This document shows, piece by piece, positions 9,494-20,661 of a DNA stretch of 64,000 bases (the stretch's first letter is position 1; each line of letters starts with the position of its first letter). Source of the stretch: Silene latifolia (lineage: Eukaryota > Streptophyta > Magnoliopsida > Caryophyllales > Caryophyllaceae); the NCBI RefSeq assembly GCF_048544455.1, contig NC_133526.1, forward strand, positions 5,782,001-5,846,000. The letters are read 5' to 3'. A model generated the notes under the pieces. That model saw nothing but the letters and a program-made list of their open reading frames with translations, had not been told where the DNA came from and did no database searches. A program made the position numbers and the translations under genes.

Positions 9494-10873
9494 ATGTTAA
9501 TCTGTCGAGTACCATTAGATGTGATCCAAGAGATACTGGTTTGGTTACCGGCTAAAACCGTCTTACGCTTGAGGTGCGTATGCAAAGAGTGGTACAATCT
9601 TATCAACAGTCCTCTATTCGCTAAACTCCATCTTAACAAATCCCTCATATCCAACTCTGTTACGAGATATCGGTATATGTCGAGATATCGACATATTCAT
9701 ATTTAGGAAATAGGGTATCGTAATATATCGTAGAGAATAATATTGATTTATATTTTATAGCGTTTCCGTTAATAGGAGATCCTAAGTCTACTATATATAC
9801 GACATCTTATTGTATTGGTAGAACCACGAACGATTATCAATAATACGACAATTATTTCTATGCAATTCCCCTTCTCGTTTTCTAATAAACTCACAACACA
9901 ATCGTATCTTTGTATGTATTGATACACATAGTATTAGTATTGTTGATGATATGTATAATCCCTTGAAATGGATCCAATTGAATTGGCCTAAGGGTACTCT
10001 AATTTACCCCGATACAAACATCCTGTAGGCTTTTGCAATGGCTTGATTTTATTCGAAGTTAGTCAGATGATTTTTCATCCCGGCGCTAAGCCTGATTATA
10101 ACGTTAGATGCTTCCTTATATGCAACCCTACAACGCGAACTTTCAAATCAATCCTTCCTTGCTCGGAGAGGAAATGGACGGACTCCGGTTTATTATATGG
10201 TTTTGGTTACGATATTGAACACGATGACTATAAGATCATAGTGACTAAATTTGTTTTCGCGGAGGATGACAGACCCGTGTGTATATACAGCTTGAAAACA
10301 GGTTTATGGAGCTGGACCGACCTTCCTACCAGCGTTTCAACCGGAAGATGTAATTGGACAATCATAGGAGAAGCAATATATGTAAACAATATGCTACACT
10401 ATCTTGTTACCCATGAATACAAATATTTTAAAATTGCTCGTTTTGATATCGTTTCTGAGAAATGGAGAGACGACCTAAATTTACCGGTTCAAGTGAGTGG
10501 TTATGTACAATTTGGAAATTTGGATGGACGGTTGTTCTTAAATGTTGGTGAATATAAAATTGTTTCGAGTGACGTTTGGATGATGGAAGAATATGGTTCA
10601 TGGAAGAAGATGTTTCATTTTTCTCTTGATTTATTCGGGCGATGTCCAATTGCTCGTTCCAAGGACGGATGTGATCATCGTTTACTTATTCGCGATGAAG
10701 GGGATGACACAGCTGAATTTTTTTGGTATGATCAACGAGATAACACAAGGATACCATTCAAACTAGAGAGATCGGGAAGGACTGGATTATACGAGCTTTG
10801 TATTGCAAGCCTCGTTGCGATTCCAGGAGGTTGCTCCTTAACAAAATTGCAACAACTTGAGGATGGAGCTTAA
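9494..10873 (+). pseudogene. F-box/FBA gene interrupted by a solo LTR
   Basis: The F-box (VPLDVIQEILVWLPAKTVLR, CVCKEWYNLI) opens at 9494. The frame is interrupted at 9658-9887 by a solo LTR with a 5-bp target duplication. Beyond it the gene matches the copy at 39333 closely, except for one missing base near 10019. The remaining FBA region is open from about 10043 to 10873: CFLICNPTTRTFKSILPCSE, YGFGYDIEHDDYKI, YSLKTGLWSWTDLP, DVWMMEEYGSWKKMF, CSLTKLQQLEDGA. This places it in the GLWSWTDLP subfamily. The long intact 3' part shows that loss of function is recent. Confidence 0.88.
9658..9887. mobile_element. Solo LTR (copia-like) inside an F-box gene
   Basis: A 230-bp fossil beginning TGTTAC and ending TCTAATA, flanked on both sides by AACTC (9653-9657 and 9888-9892). 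The uninterrupted sequence is present in the paralogue near 39490-39500. It contains a TATATATACG TATA-like stretch. Internal regions and the second LTR are absent, as expected after recombination between two LTRs. The family is judged copia-like from its ends and small size only. Confidence 0.8.
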
Positions 10874-11165
10874 TATAATTTGAATTTTGTTTTCTCATAA
10901 AAATCATGTGGTCAGTCGTTTACTTTGTACGCTTTCCGTCTCACTTGTTTGTTAACTTTTACAAATGATTGAGACGAAAAGGAGTATATTTTTATCCAAG
11001 AATAAATGTTTTCTTCGCTTAAAAAGTAATTTATGGTGATAAAATTAGATTTTGGTTTGGGACTTGTTTGATAATCTTGGAATTGGCTGTCACGGTTTGA
11101 TCTCAGTTGTTTCGCTATTGCAGCCAATGTCGACTCATTATGATTTATGGTATGCGGCCACATTA
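10874..11165 (+). other. Duplicated 3' flank of F-box genes
   Basis: This flank, with a CTTTCCGTCTCACTTGTTTG / ATGATTGAGACGAAAGGAG pair that may be a small degraded Stowaway-like MITE, also follows the genes at 42600 (43740-44030) and 58298 (59459-59760). Those copies continue about 250 bp further. No gene is visible. Confidence 0.55.
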
Positions 11166-11535
11166 TGCTATTTGGTTTAGAATTCTAGATACGGAATTGC
11201 AGACTTGAGAGTAATCAAACGAGGTTTTTTTTATAAAATCAAACAAAAAATGGCACAGGAAACTCAAGTTCCCATTGCTTAGTACGGAGTACATTGTATA
11301 TGAATCTTGTTACCAAAAACATCACTTCCCTAGTGCTCGACTGGCTCCAGAATGTGGCCAGAGTATTTTCGGATGACCCATAATAATTTTTGTTACCCAA
11401 AGACGAGAAAAAAAATACATAAAAAGAGAACGAGACGACATAATTGAATCTTCAACGAGCAACTCTGAGAAACATGTCCGACTTCACCACATAAACCAAC
11501 GGAGAAGAATGGCCGGTGAGAGTTTCTTGCATCAC

Positions 11536-11573
11536 CTATCTCCTCAACGTCTGAAGGATATATTCTGCGTAAA
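11536..11573 (-). pseudogene. Pyrophosphatase last-exon fragment
   Basis: Minus strand; corresponds to the last exon (reading YAEYILQTLRR then stop) of the soluble pyrophosphatase copies at 13033-13367 and 53812-54305. Homology stops abruptly near 11573. The downstream flank (about 11170-11535) matches the 3' flanks of those two copies. Confidence 0.65.
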
Positions 11574-11590
11574 GGTGATCGTTGCTAAGA

Positions 11591-12245
11591 TTGGGTTGGG
11601 TCATTTAGGAAAGGTGATCGTTGCTAAGATTCTAATTTCGATTGAGTTTCCAAATAGTGTACTGTAATCTAAGGAATCTAATGTGTTTTTCATAAAATAG
11701 TTTCCAAAAATAATGTTGTAATCTAGTGTAAGATAAGTTCAGTTAATAGATCATACAACCAGTTGTACCTAGTTGTATGCTCTAGAACCCGAACTATATA
11801 ATAATGTTTTCGAGTTTTACTAGTATAAAGTTTATGAATTTATTCACTTAAACAATAAACTCTAAAAAATTACAATAAAACTCAAAAACAATTACATATA
11901 AGTTTAGTTAAATTTGAGTTTTGACGAAATAAAATTAAATTAAAATATAACTTATAAACTTTAATAAGCTCAAAAAAAAAATACACATAGCTCAAAAATA
12001 AATAAAGTTTAAGGTCAAAAAAAAAAAAAATTGGAGGTAGTACGTTTGGGTTGGGTCATTTAGGAAAGGTGATCGTTGCTAAGATTCTAATTTCGATTGA
12101 GTTTCCAAATAGTGTACTGTAATCTAAGGAATCTAATGTGTTTTTCATAAAATAGTTTCCAAAAATAATGTTGTAATCTAGTGTAAGATAAGTTCAGTTA
12201 ATAGATCATACAACCAGTTGTACCTAGTTGTATGCTCTAGAACGC
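11591..12245. repeat. Direct repeat pair of about 195 bp
   Basis: The sequence at 11591-11788 recurs at 12046-12243 with very few differences, separated by about 255 bp of AT-rich DNA with poly-A. Each copy contains CATACAAC...GTTGTATG, a small hairpin also related to the ends of the MITE at 57315. A degraded third copy starts near 50226. The arrangement resembles a small tandem duplication; I cannot show target duplications for a mobile element. Confidence 0.6.
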
Positions 12246-12700
12246 GAGCTATACCATAAAATTTCTGAACTCACCCACTTAAACATAAAAAAAATTAACT
12301 TTAAGAAAGCTAAAAAAAATTACACATAAGCTCGATAAGATATAACTTGGTTGTATGATGCTATTGTACCACTGGAGGTATAATGTTATTTGTGCGATAA
12401 GTTTGGGTTCCTCGAAAGCCGATCACTATAAAGGATGATTCCCTTGTTATGATTTGATATGCTTCGGAAACTTTTGGGTCGGACTAAAAGATGGCACGCC
12501 GTAGATGGAGTTATCGACATCATCAACGACTGAGTGGCCTGGGATCGTACGAGGTTTTAGCATTTGATTACTCCCTCTGTCTCGCCGTCCCAGTTATTTA
12601 TTGTCTTATTCCATTTTTTGGGTGTCTCAGTCAGTTATCATTCTTTCTAAATGAACTTGATGAGCAATTTGATCATTCACACAAAATTATCAAGAAATTA
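12246..12700. other. No recognisable gene; conserved remnant block
   Basis: On the minus strand near 12490-12530 is a block reading DDVDNSIYG, recurring in several units (for example 40632-40660 and 60158-60200). The rest is AT-rich and shows nothing I can name. The word ATTACTCCCTCTGTC near 12568 is the empty site of the element at 50421. Confidence 0.4.
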
Positions 12701-13032
12701 TATTTGGTTAAGAATTCTAGATACGGGATTGCAGACTTGAGAGTAATCAAACGAGGTTTTTTTAATAAAATCAAACAAAAAATTGTATATGAATCTTGTT
12801 AGCAAAAACATAACTTCGTTCCCTGGTGTGCTCGACTGACTCCCGCTTGTGGCCAGAGTATTTTCGGATGACCCATAATGATTTTTGTTACCAGAAGACG
12901 AGGAAAAAAAATACATAAAAAGAGAATGAGACGACGTTGAATCTTCAACGAGCAACTCTGAGAAACAAACATGTCCGACTTCACCACATAAACCAACGGA
13001 GAAGAATGGCCGGTGAGAGTTTCTTGCATCAC

Positions 13033-13367
13033 CTATCTCCTCAACGTCTGAAGGATATATTCCGCGTAAAGATCCCTGAAAATTCAACAACATCGAAACA
13101 AAGAAAAGATTAGATATCAGACATTATTAAACAAGTTCGAAACAATTTAATAAGCTTACATTGAATGTTGGATGGCTTGATGAGCAGTCTTGGCTGGCAG
13201 AAATTCGTCCACTGCGACTTCTTTGTTCTCATTTTTCTTATCTAACATCATACTACTCGTATAAGTTAAGAAAATTCTCGAAAAAGCACAGTTATTGGAC
13301 TGTCTTAAAGAAATATAGAAGGATACAGTCCTCGAAAAAGCGCCTGATCTCAGCCAGACGATGGGGA
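13033..13367 (-). pseudogene. Soluble inorganic pyrophosphatase, 3' exons only
   Basis: Three exon pieces can be read on the minus strand. About 13367-13327 gives [14 protein letters not shown]. 13241-13160 gives the tail beginning KKNENKEVAVDEFLPAKT. 13075-13033 gives DLYAEYILQTLRR and a stop. Splice sites are preserved (GTATCC and GTAAGC donors; TTAG and TCAG acceptors). Soluble pyrophosphatase hydrolyses inorganic diphosphate in cytosol. The catalytic exon with the DxDPxD motif is absent, so this cannot be active. The same 3' part is present in fuller form at 53812-54305, so a fragment was copied with the F-box units. Confidence 0.8.
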
Positions 13368-13499
13368 TGTAGAATTTTTAAAGGGAATATAATTAGAGAG
13401 AAAAAGGGAGAAGTTAATCGTAAACTTGCTCAATTATTAAACATAAACTAACGGCCTTTATATAGGCTTACATAAACTATACGTACACTAATAATCCCA

Positions 13500-13690
13500 C
13501 TAAACAGGTACCTGAAATCTCAAATGCTACTCTAGGTAGCATTTCATTCCAGGTAGCTTATTTGGCTAAATAAGCTACTTGTCAAACGCTTACAAAAAAT
13601 AAGGTATCTGAAAGTTTGGTCAAATAAGCTAATTTGACCAAATTAGGTATCTGAAATGCCTTACCAAACGTAGCCGTAATCTTCTTTACT
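13500..13690. repeat. MITE-like segment with AGGTACCTGAAA words
   Basis: Several inverted words (AGGTACCTGAAA with TTTCAGATACCT; AGCTTATTTGG with CCAAATAAGC) lie within about 190 bp between host sequence that is also present near 44290. It looks like a MITE specific to this copy of the unit, but I cannot place its ends or target duplication. Confidence 0.4.
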
Positions 13691-13904
13691 ACACGGGACA
13701 TTATTCTAGTCTAACCCGCGCATCAATCGAAGTAGCTCACTAGCTCCTAGCCTCCAAGGCAGATCAATGCTCCAAGGAAAGTGATGTTTCGACTTATGGA
13801 AAGACAACAACTCATTTTCAGCCACTCGTTTAATTTAAAAAGTATTTAATATTTTATTTTATTTTGGTCTTGATTAGAAGTATCCTCTACCGAGAGCTGG
13901 GCAA

Positions 13905-14091
13905 ACACATTAGATTACGGTATGATATTTGGAAACTCGATCAATTGAAATTAGAATCCTAGCAACAATCACTTTCCTAAACTCAATACACTTTCTCTTG
14001 TATACATATGTTTTGAGATTAGGGTGTCATTAAGAATCATAAACACAATTTCCTTACTATTTCCAAGAGAAACCGTCACAAGTTTTGAAAT
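13905..14091 (+). promoter_or_regulatory. Conserved F-box upstream block
   Basis: CACATTAGATTACGG, GATATTTGGAAACTCGATCA, then a slightly diverged TTAGAATCCTAGCAACAATC core and a TTTGAGATTAGGGTGTCATT box. It matches 44490-44644 almost throughout; both precede MKCLKTTHC- or MRCLKTTHC-type genes, and the shared sequence extends upstream to about 13690 and 44270. Confidence 0.5.
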
Positions 14092-15252
14092 ATGAAGTGT
14101 CTAAAGACGACTCACTGTATGCCATTAGATGTTATCCTCGAAATACTGGTTTGGTTACCGGCTAAATCTGCCCTACGCTTCAAGTGCGTATGCAAAGAGT
14201 GGTACAATCTTATAAACACCCCTCTCTTCGCTAAACTTCAACTTAACAAATCCCTCAAACCCGACTCACGACACAATCGTATCCTTTTATGTAATGCTAA
14301 TTTTAGTATTAGTATTGTTGATGATCTTTATGATCCCTTGAAATGGATCCAATTGAATTGGCCTGAGGATACCGTAACAGGCGAGGACATCATAGGTATT
14401 GTAGGCTCTTGCAATGGCTTGGTTTGCTTTGAAGTTGTAATAAAAGAGAATTGGCCTAATGATACCACTAGGTTTTATTATAAAGTTAGGTGCTTCCTTA
14501 TATGCAATCCTACAACGCGTACTTTCAAATTAATCCTTCCTTGCTCAGAGATGAAATTGACGAATGATTTGATATCAAATGGTTTTGGTTATGATAGTGA
14601 ACACGACGACTACAAGATTGTAGGGACTAGAAGTTACTGGAGGGATGATGACGGAGACAGGCATGTGTTTATATACAGCCTGAAGACTGATTTATGGAGC
14701 TCTCCTACTCCCCTTAATCTCGTTTCAACCGAGAGACGATGTTGGACAATAATCAACAGCGGAGCAATATTAGTAAACGATATGCTACACTATCTTCTTT
14801 CCTTTGTGACACAAGGCCCCACCAATGAATATAAAATTGCTCGCTTTGATATCGTTTCTGAGAAATGGAGAGACGATCTAAGTTTACCGGAAGTGAATGG
14901 TTATGTACAATTTGGAAATTTGGATGGACGGTTAAATTTACATGTTGGTGAATCAAGTGAGATTTGGAAGATGGAAGAAGATGGTTCATGGAAGAAGATG
15001 TTTCGTCTTCCTCAAGATTTACGCGGGCGATATCCAATTGCTCATTCCGGGAGTCATAGTTCACTGCTTCAACATTATCAAAGTGATAGAACTGAACTGT
15101 TTTGGTATGATCAACGAGATAAGAAAAGGATACCATTCAAACCAGAGCCATTGCAGAGGTATTGCCGATCAGTCATTCTTTGTATTGCAAGTCTCGTTAC
15201 GATTCCAGGGTCCCCCTTAACCAAATTGCAACAAGTCGACGATGGAGTTTAA
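14092..15252 (+). CDS. F-box/FBA protein, MKCLKTTHC subfamily
   Basis: Intact frame of 386 residues. F-box at about 8-48 (MPLDVILEILVWLPAKSALR, KCVCKEWYNLI). The FBA region includes IVGSCNGLVCFEVV, CFLICNPTTRTFKLILPCSE, NGFGYDSEHDDYKIVGTRS, HVFIYSLKTDLWSSPTPL and EIWKMEEDGSWKKMF, ending ASLVTIPGSPLTKLQQVDDGV. The stretch between NLHVG and the tryptophan motif is shorter than in the copy at 44645, and the C-terminal GGCS is changed to GSP, so this copy has diverged more at the end of the domain. Start chosen by the shared N-terminus. Predicted SCF substrate receptor; target unknown. Confidence 0.92.
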   Translation: MKCLKTTHCMPLDVILEILVWLPAKSALRFKCVCKEWYNLINTPLFAKLQLNKSLKPDSRHNRILLCNANFSISIVDDLYDPLKWIQLNWPEDTVTGEDIIGIVGSCNGLVCFEVVIKENWPNDTTRFYYKVRCFLICNPTTRTFKLILPCSEMKLTNDLISNGFGYDSEHDDYKIVGTRSYWRDDDGDRHVFIYSLKTDLWSSPTPLNLVSTERRCWTIINSGAILVNDMLHYLLSFVTQGPTNEYKIARFDIVSEKWRDDLSLPEVNGYVQFGNLDGRLNLHVGESSEIWKMEEDGSWKKMFRLPQDLRGRYPIAHSGSHSSLLQHYQSDRTELFWYDQRDKKRIPFKPEPLQRYCRSVILCIASLVTIPGSPLTKLQQVDDGV

Positions 15253-16040
15253 TGTTGTCTTTAGCATGCATAGGTTTTTATCGTTGAATAGATGTTATGT
15301 TTTCTCGCTAAACTCATGATCTTTCTATATTGTTTCGAGGTAGCTTGATAAGTACGATAACTATTCGCTTATTGTCCAAAAACAAATTCATATCTTAAGT
15401 TTCGCAGTAAATTATTACTCGATTATTCTCTATAATAACCAATTTGTTATGTTAGATAAGAAAAATGAGAACAGAGAAGTCGTTGTGGATGAATTTCCAG
15501 CTGCAAAGACTGTTCAATGTAAGCTTATAGCGAAAGTAGTGCTGCTATTACTATCATCAATTTTTTTTCATAAGATTAGATGAGATGTGATGGTTCCATT
15601 TATAATAGAGCAACGACATCTTATTATCTTGCAAATCATTACTATTTTCTGTAAATATCGCAATATCTTCTTCATGTATCTATAATTGTATACTTTGTAC
15701 ACTGAGCAAGAATTAAATTGAACGGAAAAATACATCACAATATTCTCACAATTGAGTTGATATTCCAAAACTATTAGATAGGCCTTTAATTTCAAAAGAA
15801 GAGTATAGTGGGACACGAAATGGAACAGAAAATGGAACAGGGAATCCGCTCTCAGATAGGCCTTTAATTTCAAAAGTGCGGAGTTCCATGACATACCCAA
15901 GGTTTTAAATATCGGTTGAAATGAAGCCGCATACATAATGACTCGGATAGAGTACTAGGAAATGAGTTGACAATAATTGAGTCGGAAAGAGTACAAGACA
16001 CATGCATACATAATTATATACGGAGTACATAATGATTCAA
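15253..16040. other. 3' flank with pyrophosphatase and MITE pieces
   Basis: Apart from the pyrophosphatase piece at 15456-15518 and a partial MITE near 15790-15860 (related to 8255 and 27428), I see nothing that can be named. AT-rich, with no credible coding region. Confidence 0.5.
15456..15518 (+). pseudogene. Pyrophosphatase exon fragment, plus strand
   Basis: Reads KKNENREVVVDEFPAAKT after a preserved TTAG acceptor and ends at a preserved GTAAGC donor, so it is the middle exon of the 13033-13367 copy but shorter inside. It lies in the opposite orientation to that copy. Confidence 0.7.
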
Positions 16041-16078
16041 CAATGTCTGCAATAGCGCGAAACAACTGAGAAAACAAT

Positions 16079-16128
16079 GGCATTGATCATAGGCGTCAGA
16101 CCAATGGCATGTGCTCAGAGAAAACAAC
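16079..16128 (-). pseudogene. Pyrophosphatase exon fragment
   Basis: Same chimeric block as at 2401-2452 (minus strand, AHAIGLTPMIN), here followed at 16150-16200 by the DDVDNSIFG-like block and then by the insertion at 16209. Confidence 0.6.
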
Positions 16129-16208
16129 ATCAGAAGTTTTAAGATTGTATCGAAAGAAGGCACTAAAGATGGAGTTATATATCGACATCATCAACAACGG
16201 AGTAATAA

Positions 16209-16667
16209 ACACGAGATGTGTCTGGCCTTACCCGCGGTGGAGGAGAGAAGTCTAACTCACAAGCCTTACCCATCTCGTGTTTATTATGGTATCAGAGCCC
16301 ATGGCTAAAGACCTGGGTTTCATGGGCCAAAGTTTGCAACGGACGAGCAAAGTTGCCCAGTTGAATTTGTCCGGTCTGAGTTAATACTGGGCCAATTTTA
16401 CAGCTGGACGAGCAAAGTTGCTCTGTTGAATTTGTCTAGTCTGTGTGAAAAGTGGGCCTCACATGTGAGGGGGAGTGTGAAGAAACCCAAAGTCCCACAT
16501 GTGAGGGTTGTCCCACATTGATAAAAGGGGAGAAGAATTACCACTTTATAAGGCAAGGGGCTACTCCCTCTACTGCCAATTGGTTTTAGAGTGGAACCCT
16601 CTTGGGCCTAAGTTGTGGACTCTTTCTCCTCCGTTTGGGTGCGACCCAGGCCCGTTGTTGAATTTAA
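16209..16667 (+). mobile_element. Small LTR-element remnant (TRIM-like fossil)
   Basis: Host sequence seen uninterrupted at about 2500-2530 is split here by roughly 460 bp, with ACGGAGT on both sides. A perfect primer-site word TGGTATCAGAGCCCATGG lies at about 16287. A purine-rich GAGGGGGAGTGTGAAG lies near 16467, followed by an LTR-like segment with TCCCACAT words. There is no coding capacity. Upstream of the primer site is a perfect 16-bp inverted repeat, TAATAAACACGAGATG with CATCTCGTGTTTATTA. The element is incomplete. Confidence 0.55.
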
Positions 16668-16748
16668 CACGGAGTGTGCTAGTAATCTCTAACAATTGTT
16701 CGATTTTTAAAATTGGAATATTTTATAAGCCTTAAAAAATAAGCAGTA

Positions 16749-19700
16749 AAGATCGCAATCAGACCGTAGAAATATGCCTTGGCCAGGAGAACCTTTCAAG
16801 TAACGAATAACACGAAGTGCTGCCGTCCAGTGATCCTGTCGAGGGGCATGAATAAACTGGGACAGAACATGTACTCCATAAGATAAATCGGGCCGGGTAA
16901 CAGCAAGATATAGTAGTTTCCCAACAAGACGACGATAAGGCTCAGGGTCAGCAAGCAATGGACTAGACGAAGAGCCAAGGTGATGATTTGATTCCATTGG
17001 TGTGGAAACCGGCTTGCAACCTAGAAATCCCACATCAGATAAAATATCAAGCACATACTTCCGTTGACACAAGAATAAACCCTCGGGATTACGAGCAATC
17101 TCAATACCAAGTAAATACTTTAGGACGCCAAGATCTTTCATATGAAAGCAAGAGTGCAAATACTCCTTAAAGGAGGTCAATGCCGCCATATCATTGCCAG
17201 AAATAAGTAAATCGTCCACATAAACCAATATATTTAATTGAACTGTACCCTTAGAATAGGTAAATAATGAGTAGTCTGAGTAAGATTGTAAGAAACCATA
17301 TTGTTTTAAAGCCGAGACAAGTTTAGCAAACCAACATCGGGGAGCTTGTTTAAGCCCATACAAAGCTTTCTTTAGACGACATACCATACCCGGTATGTTT
17401 GAAGAAAAACGAGGTGGGAGGCGCATATACACTTCCTCCTCCAAATCACCATGGAGAAAGGCATTGTGTACGTCCATTTGGTGAAGCATCCAGTTTTTAG
17501 CAGCGGAAATAGCAAGAAAAGTGCGAACAGTAGTCATTTTAGCAACAGGAGCAAACGTCTCGTCATAGTCAAGACCTTCAGTTTGATGATTGCCAAAGAC
17601 AACTAAACGCGCTTTGAACCGTTCAACAGTGGAGTCAGACTTATATTTGATCTTATATAGCCATTGACTGCCAAGAGCTTTCTTACCCGGAGGGAGAGGC
17701 TCCAAAGACCAAGTGCCATTGGTCTCAAGAGCATGCATTTCAGCGTCCATAGCAGCACGCCAACCTGCATCCTGTACAGCGTCTTTGAAATTTTTGGGAG
17801 TAGTATTAAAATTAAGAACGGCCAGAAATTGACGATGAGCCGCAACAAATTTATCACATGTTACATAATGGGCAATGGGATACGGGGTCGTACCTGAAAG
17901 AAGTGAGGCCGTAGTGACAGTGTCCGAGCTAGATGGGCTTTCGCTATTACCACGTCCAGGCAGGTAGACCACATAATCCTTAAGAGACGTAGACGGAACC
18001 TTGGGACGCTTGCCACGGCCAAAAACCTCAGTAACCTCAGTAGAAGGGATCTCAGTAGCAGGGGTAGGCGTGTTAGTAGGCACGGAAGTGGGGATCTCAG
18101 TAACAGGTATCTCAGTAGTAGGGGGTTCGGTAACTAAAGGAGTATCCAACGTAGGCGTGTTAGTACCTACAGCATTATCACATATATCATCCGAGTCAAT
18201 AAATATATCATCCCGCCCATTAGTAGGACCCGCCAAAGGAGGAGTAATGTTAGCAACTTCTGGATCAAGGTAGGGGTAAATGGCTTCATAAAATTTCACA
18301 TCGCGAGACACGAAAAATTATTCACGCTCGAGGTCGAATAAATACCACCCCTTTTTCCATTAGGGTAACCCAAGAAAATGCATTTCCGAGATCGACTAGC
18401 AAACTTGTCACCTTTAGCACGTTGATTATGGGCAAAGCATAAGCATCCGAACACTCGTAACTCAGCAAAGGACGGTAACATGCCAAATAATTGTTCATAA
18501 GGAGTTTTGTCTTTAAGAAGGACGGAAGGAGTCCGATTAATAAGATGTGCAGCGGTAAGAATACATTCACCCCAAAATGCAATGGGTAAACCTGCATGAA
18601 AACGTAAGGCGCGAGCAACGTTAGGAATATGTTGGTGCTTGCGCTCAACCCTACCGTTTTGTTGCGGGGTACCTACACACGATGTTTGGAAAAGAATGCC
18701 ATGGTCCCGAAAATAATACCGAAGACAATTAAATTCGGTGCCATTATCACTACGGACAACCTTAAGAGTTGCAGAAAACTGATTTTTGATCATAGCAATA
18801 AAGTCCATAAACTTGGCAAAAACGTCACTCTTAGCATTAAGCATATAAATCCATACAGCTCTTGAATAATCGTCAACCAATGTCAAAAAATACCGACCAG
18901 TAGACTTGGATGGCTTCGTGCCCTTTAATTCGTACCACCATTCCGGAATTTGATCAAGTAAGTCAAAGCACATAGATATGTCATGACCCGATTTTTTGCA
19001 ATGAGCACATATAAGCTTACGCTTCTCTTCCTTCGAAAGATACGGTGTGGATATTAAACTCGGTGTGGAGGGTGGTGTAAAACGGACAGCGAATCCAGCC
19101 ACCTCAACACCAGTATCAAGTGATTTATTATCCATGCCCCGAACACGCTCCTCCTGCGAGATGGCTTGAAAAGCGCGATTGAGAGTAGGCAGCGGGTCCT
19201 GGGTCAGTAAAATAGAACGTACAGAACCAAACTTGGCAGGCAATAATCCACAAAGAAACTTATGTAAACGATCAGTTTCACGGCGAGTGACATGTTGTTT
19301 ACCGACATTACATACACATTTGGCACAGGTGCACGAAATTATGGGTTCGTGTCTGTCCAATTCATCCCAAAGCGCGCTAAGTTTCCCATAATATACGACG
19401 ACCGACATGGATTCAGATTGCTTGCAGTCATTAAGATCAGATTTAAGTTGTTGTATCATAGGGCCATTAACCATACTAAATCGCTCAGTAAGATCAGACC
19501 ATAAGCGTTGGGGATTAAGATAATTGGGAAGCAACGATTTTACCTCGGCATCGATCATGTTCGTGAGCCAGGAAACTAGCATACAATTAACGGTATCCAA
19601 ATCGCCCTTGGTAGCCGGAGGAGCAGGGGTTGTGATTGAACCATCAAGGAATCCGAATTTCCGCCGAGAACGAAGCGCAACTTCAATAGCGTGGGCCCAG

Positions 19701-20022
19701 TCAGCGAAATTATCAAGTTTAAGACGGAGAGGGGTAATGAAATCTCCGGGACGGTCGTGGTTACCGAGGTAGAAAGGGGAGGACGGATCCAATTTCGGCG
19801 GCGGCGGAGGACCAGCAATTTGGTCGCCAGACATGGTTTTGTCTTGGTAGAGATTTAGGGTTAGGAATTTTATTGATAGATAAGGCCTGATACCATATCA
19901 AGGGTAAAATCCTTGTATTATTATTAGACATAGGAGGTATATATAGTTTACAAGATATGGCCCATAATATACTTAAGCCCATAACATACTTAAGTATAAC
20001 AATACTTAAGTATAGAATAACA
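16749..20022 (-). mobile_element. Ty1/copia element, broken, one LTR
   Basis: A fossil copia-type element on the minus strand. Parts recognised in order: an LTR of about 127 bp at 19896-20022 (TGTTATTC start, TATATATACC TATA-like stretch), a primer site TGGTATCAGGCC directly inside it, gag with a retrotransposon-type CCHC region, an integrase core ([21 protein letters not shown]), reverse transcriptase (VYVDDLLISG) and the start of the RNase H region. No second LTR is seen on the left, and the element is broken with several interruptions. It sits in the host word ATAAGCAGTAGTTTCATC, intact near 2605. Probably older than the element at 21924. Confidence 0.85.
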
Positions 20023-20106
20023 AGTTTCATCATCTTAGGCTTAAATAGAGAGTATTGAAAGACACAACATTGATAAATCAACGAAACAGAATAGTTAAAG
20101 ACAACA

Positions 20107-20173
20107 CTAAGCTCCATCCTCAACTTGTTGCATTTTTGTTAAGGAGCACCCTGGAATCGCAAAGAGGCTTGCA
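20107..20173 (-). pseudogene. F-box gene 3' fragment, minus
   Basis: The last 21 codons of an F-box copy in frame (ASLFAIPGCSLTKMQQVEDGA, then stop), with nothing upstream. It lies tail to tail with the plus-strand fragment that follows. Confidence 0.7.
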
Positions 20174-20178
20174 CCCTG

Positions 20179-20304
20179 GATAACACAGCTGAACTGTTTT
20201 GGTATGATCAACAAGATAACACAAAGACACCATTTAAACTAGCAGAGACAATGCCGAGGGACAGAGGATCATACGAGCTTTGTATTGCAAGCCCCGTTGC
20301 GATT
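20179..20304 (+). pseudogene. F-box gene 3' fragment, plus
   Basis: About 42 in-frame codons of the MAAPRIPLDL subfamily C-terminus (TAELFWYDQQDNTKTPFKLA, then ETMPRDRGSYELCIAS), cut at both ends. With the minus fragment beside it, it marks the site where two units were joined or a copy was lost. Confidence 0.75.
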
Positions 20305-20661
20305 TTTTATAAGAGACAATGTCGCTAAAATAGTGACTCTTCTAAATGAGTATATAACCCTAAATTTAATTCTAGTCAATTTTTTATACGTACACTCTTT
20401 CCTTATCGTAATCTAAAAGCCGGTACTAACTCGATGCTTTATATTTTGTTGAATTTTTGCATCCCCGTCTACAATTTCTAGATACGCCACTGCTTATGGA
20501 GTTATGGAAAGACAATAAACTTTTGTTAACCTCTCATCTACCATAAATATAATTAGAATCCTAACATCAATCAATCACCCTCCTAAATTAAATAAAATAT
20601 CTGGTGCTACAGCTTGTCTTTAATTAAGAATCTCAAAATTTAATAACCATATACAGTTGTA

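Noticed and set aside
12698-13093. 131-residue frame on minus (MLLNFQGSLRGIYPSD...)
   Set aside because: A different frame over the pyrophosphatase last exon and its 3' flank; the exon reading with preserved splice sites is better.
14753-15136. 127-residue frame on minus
   Set aside because: Antisense of the intact F-box gene at 14092; low-constraint shadow.
16203-16286. Perfect 16-bp inverted repeat as a MITE
   Set aside because: The inner distance is only about 50 bp and it directly abuts a primer-site word, so it is better explained as part of the LTR-element remnant.
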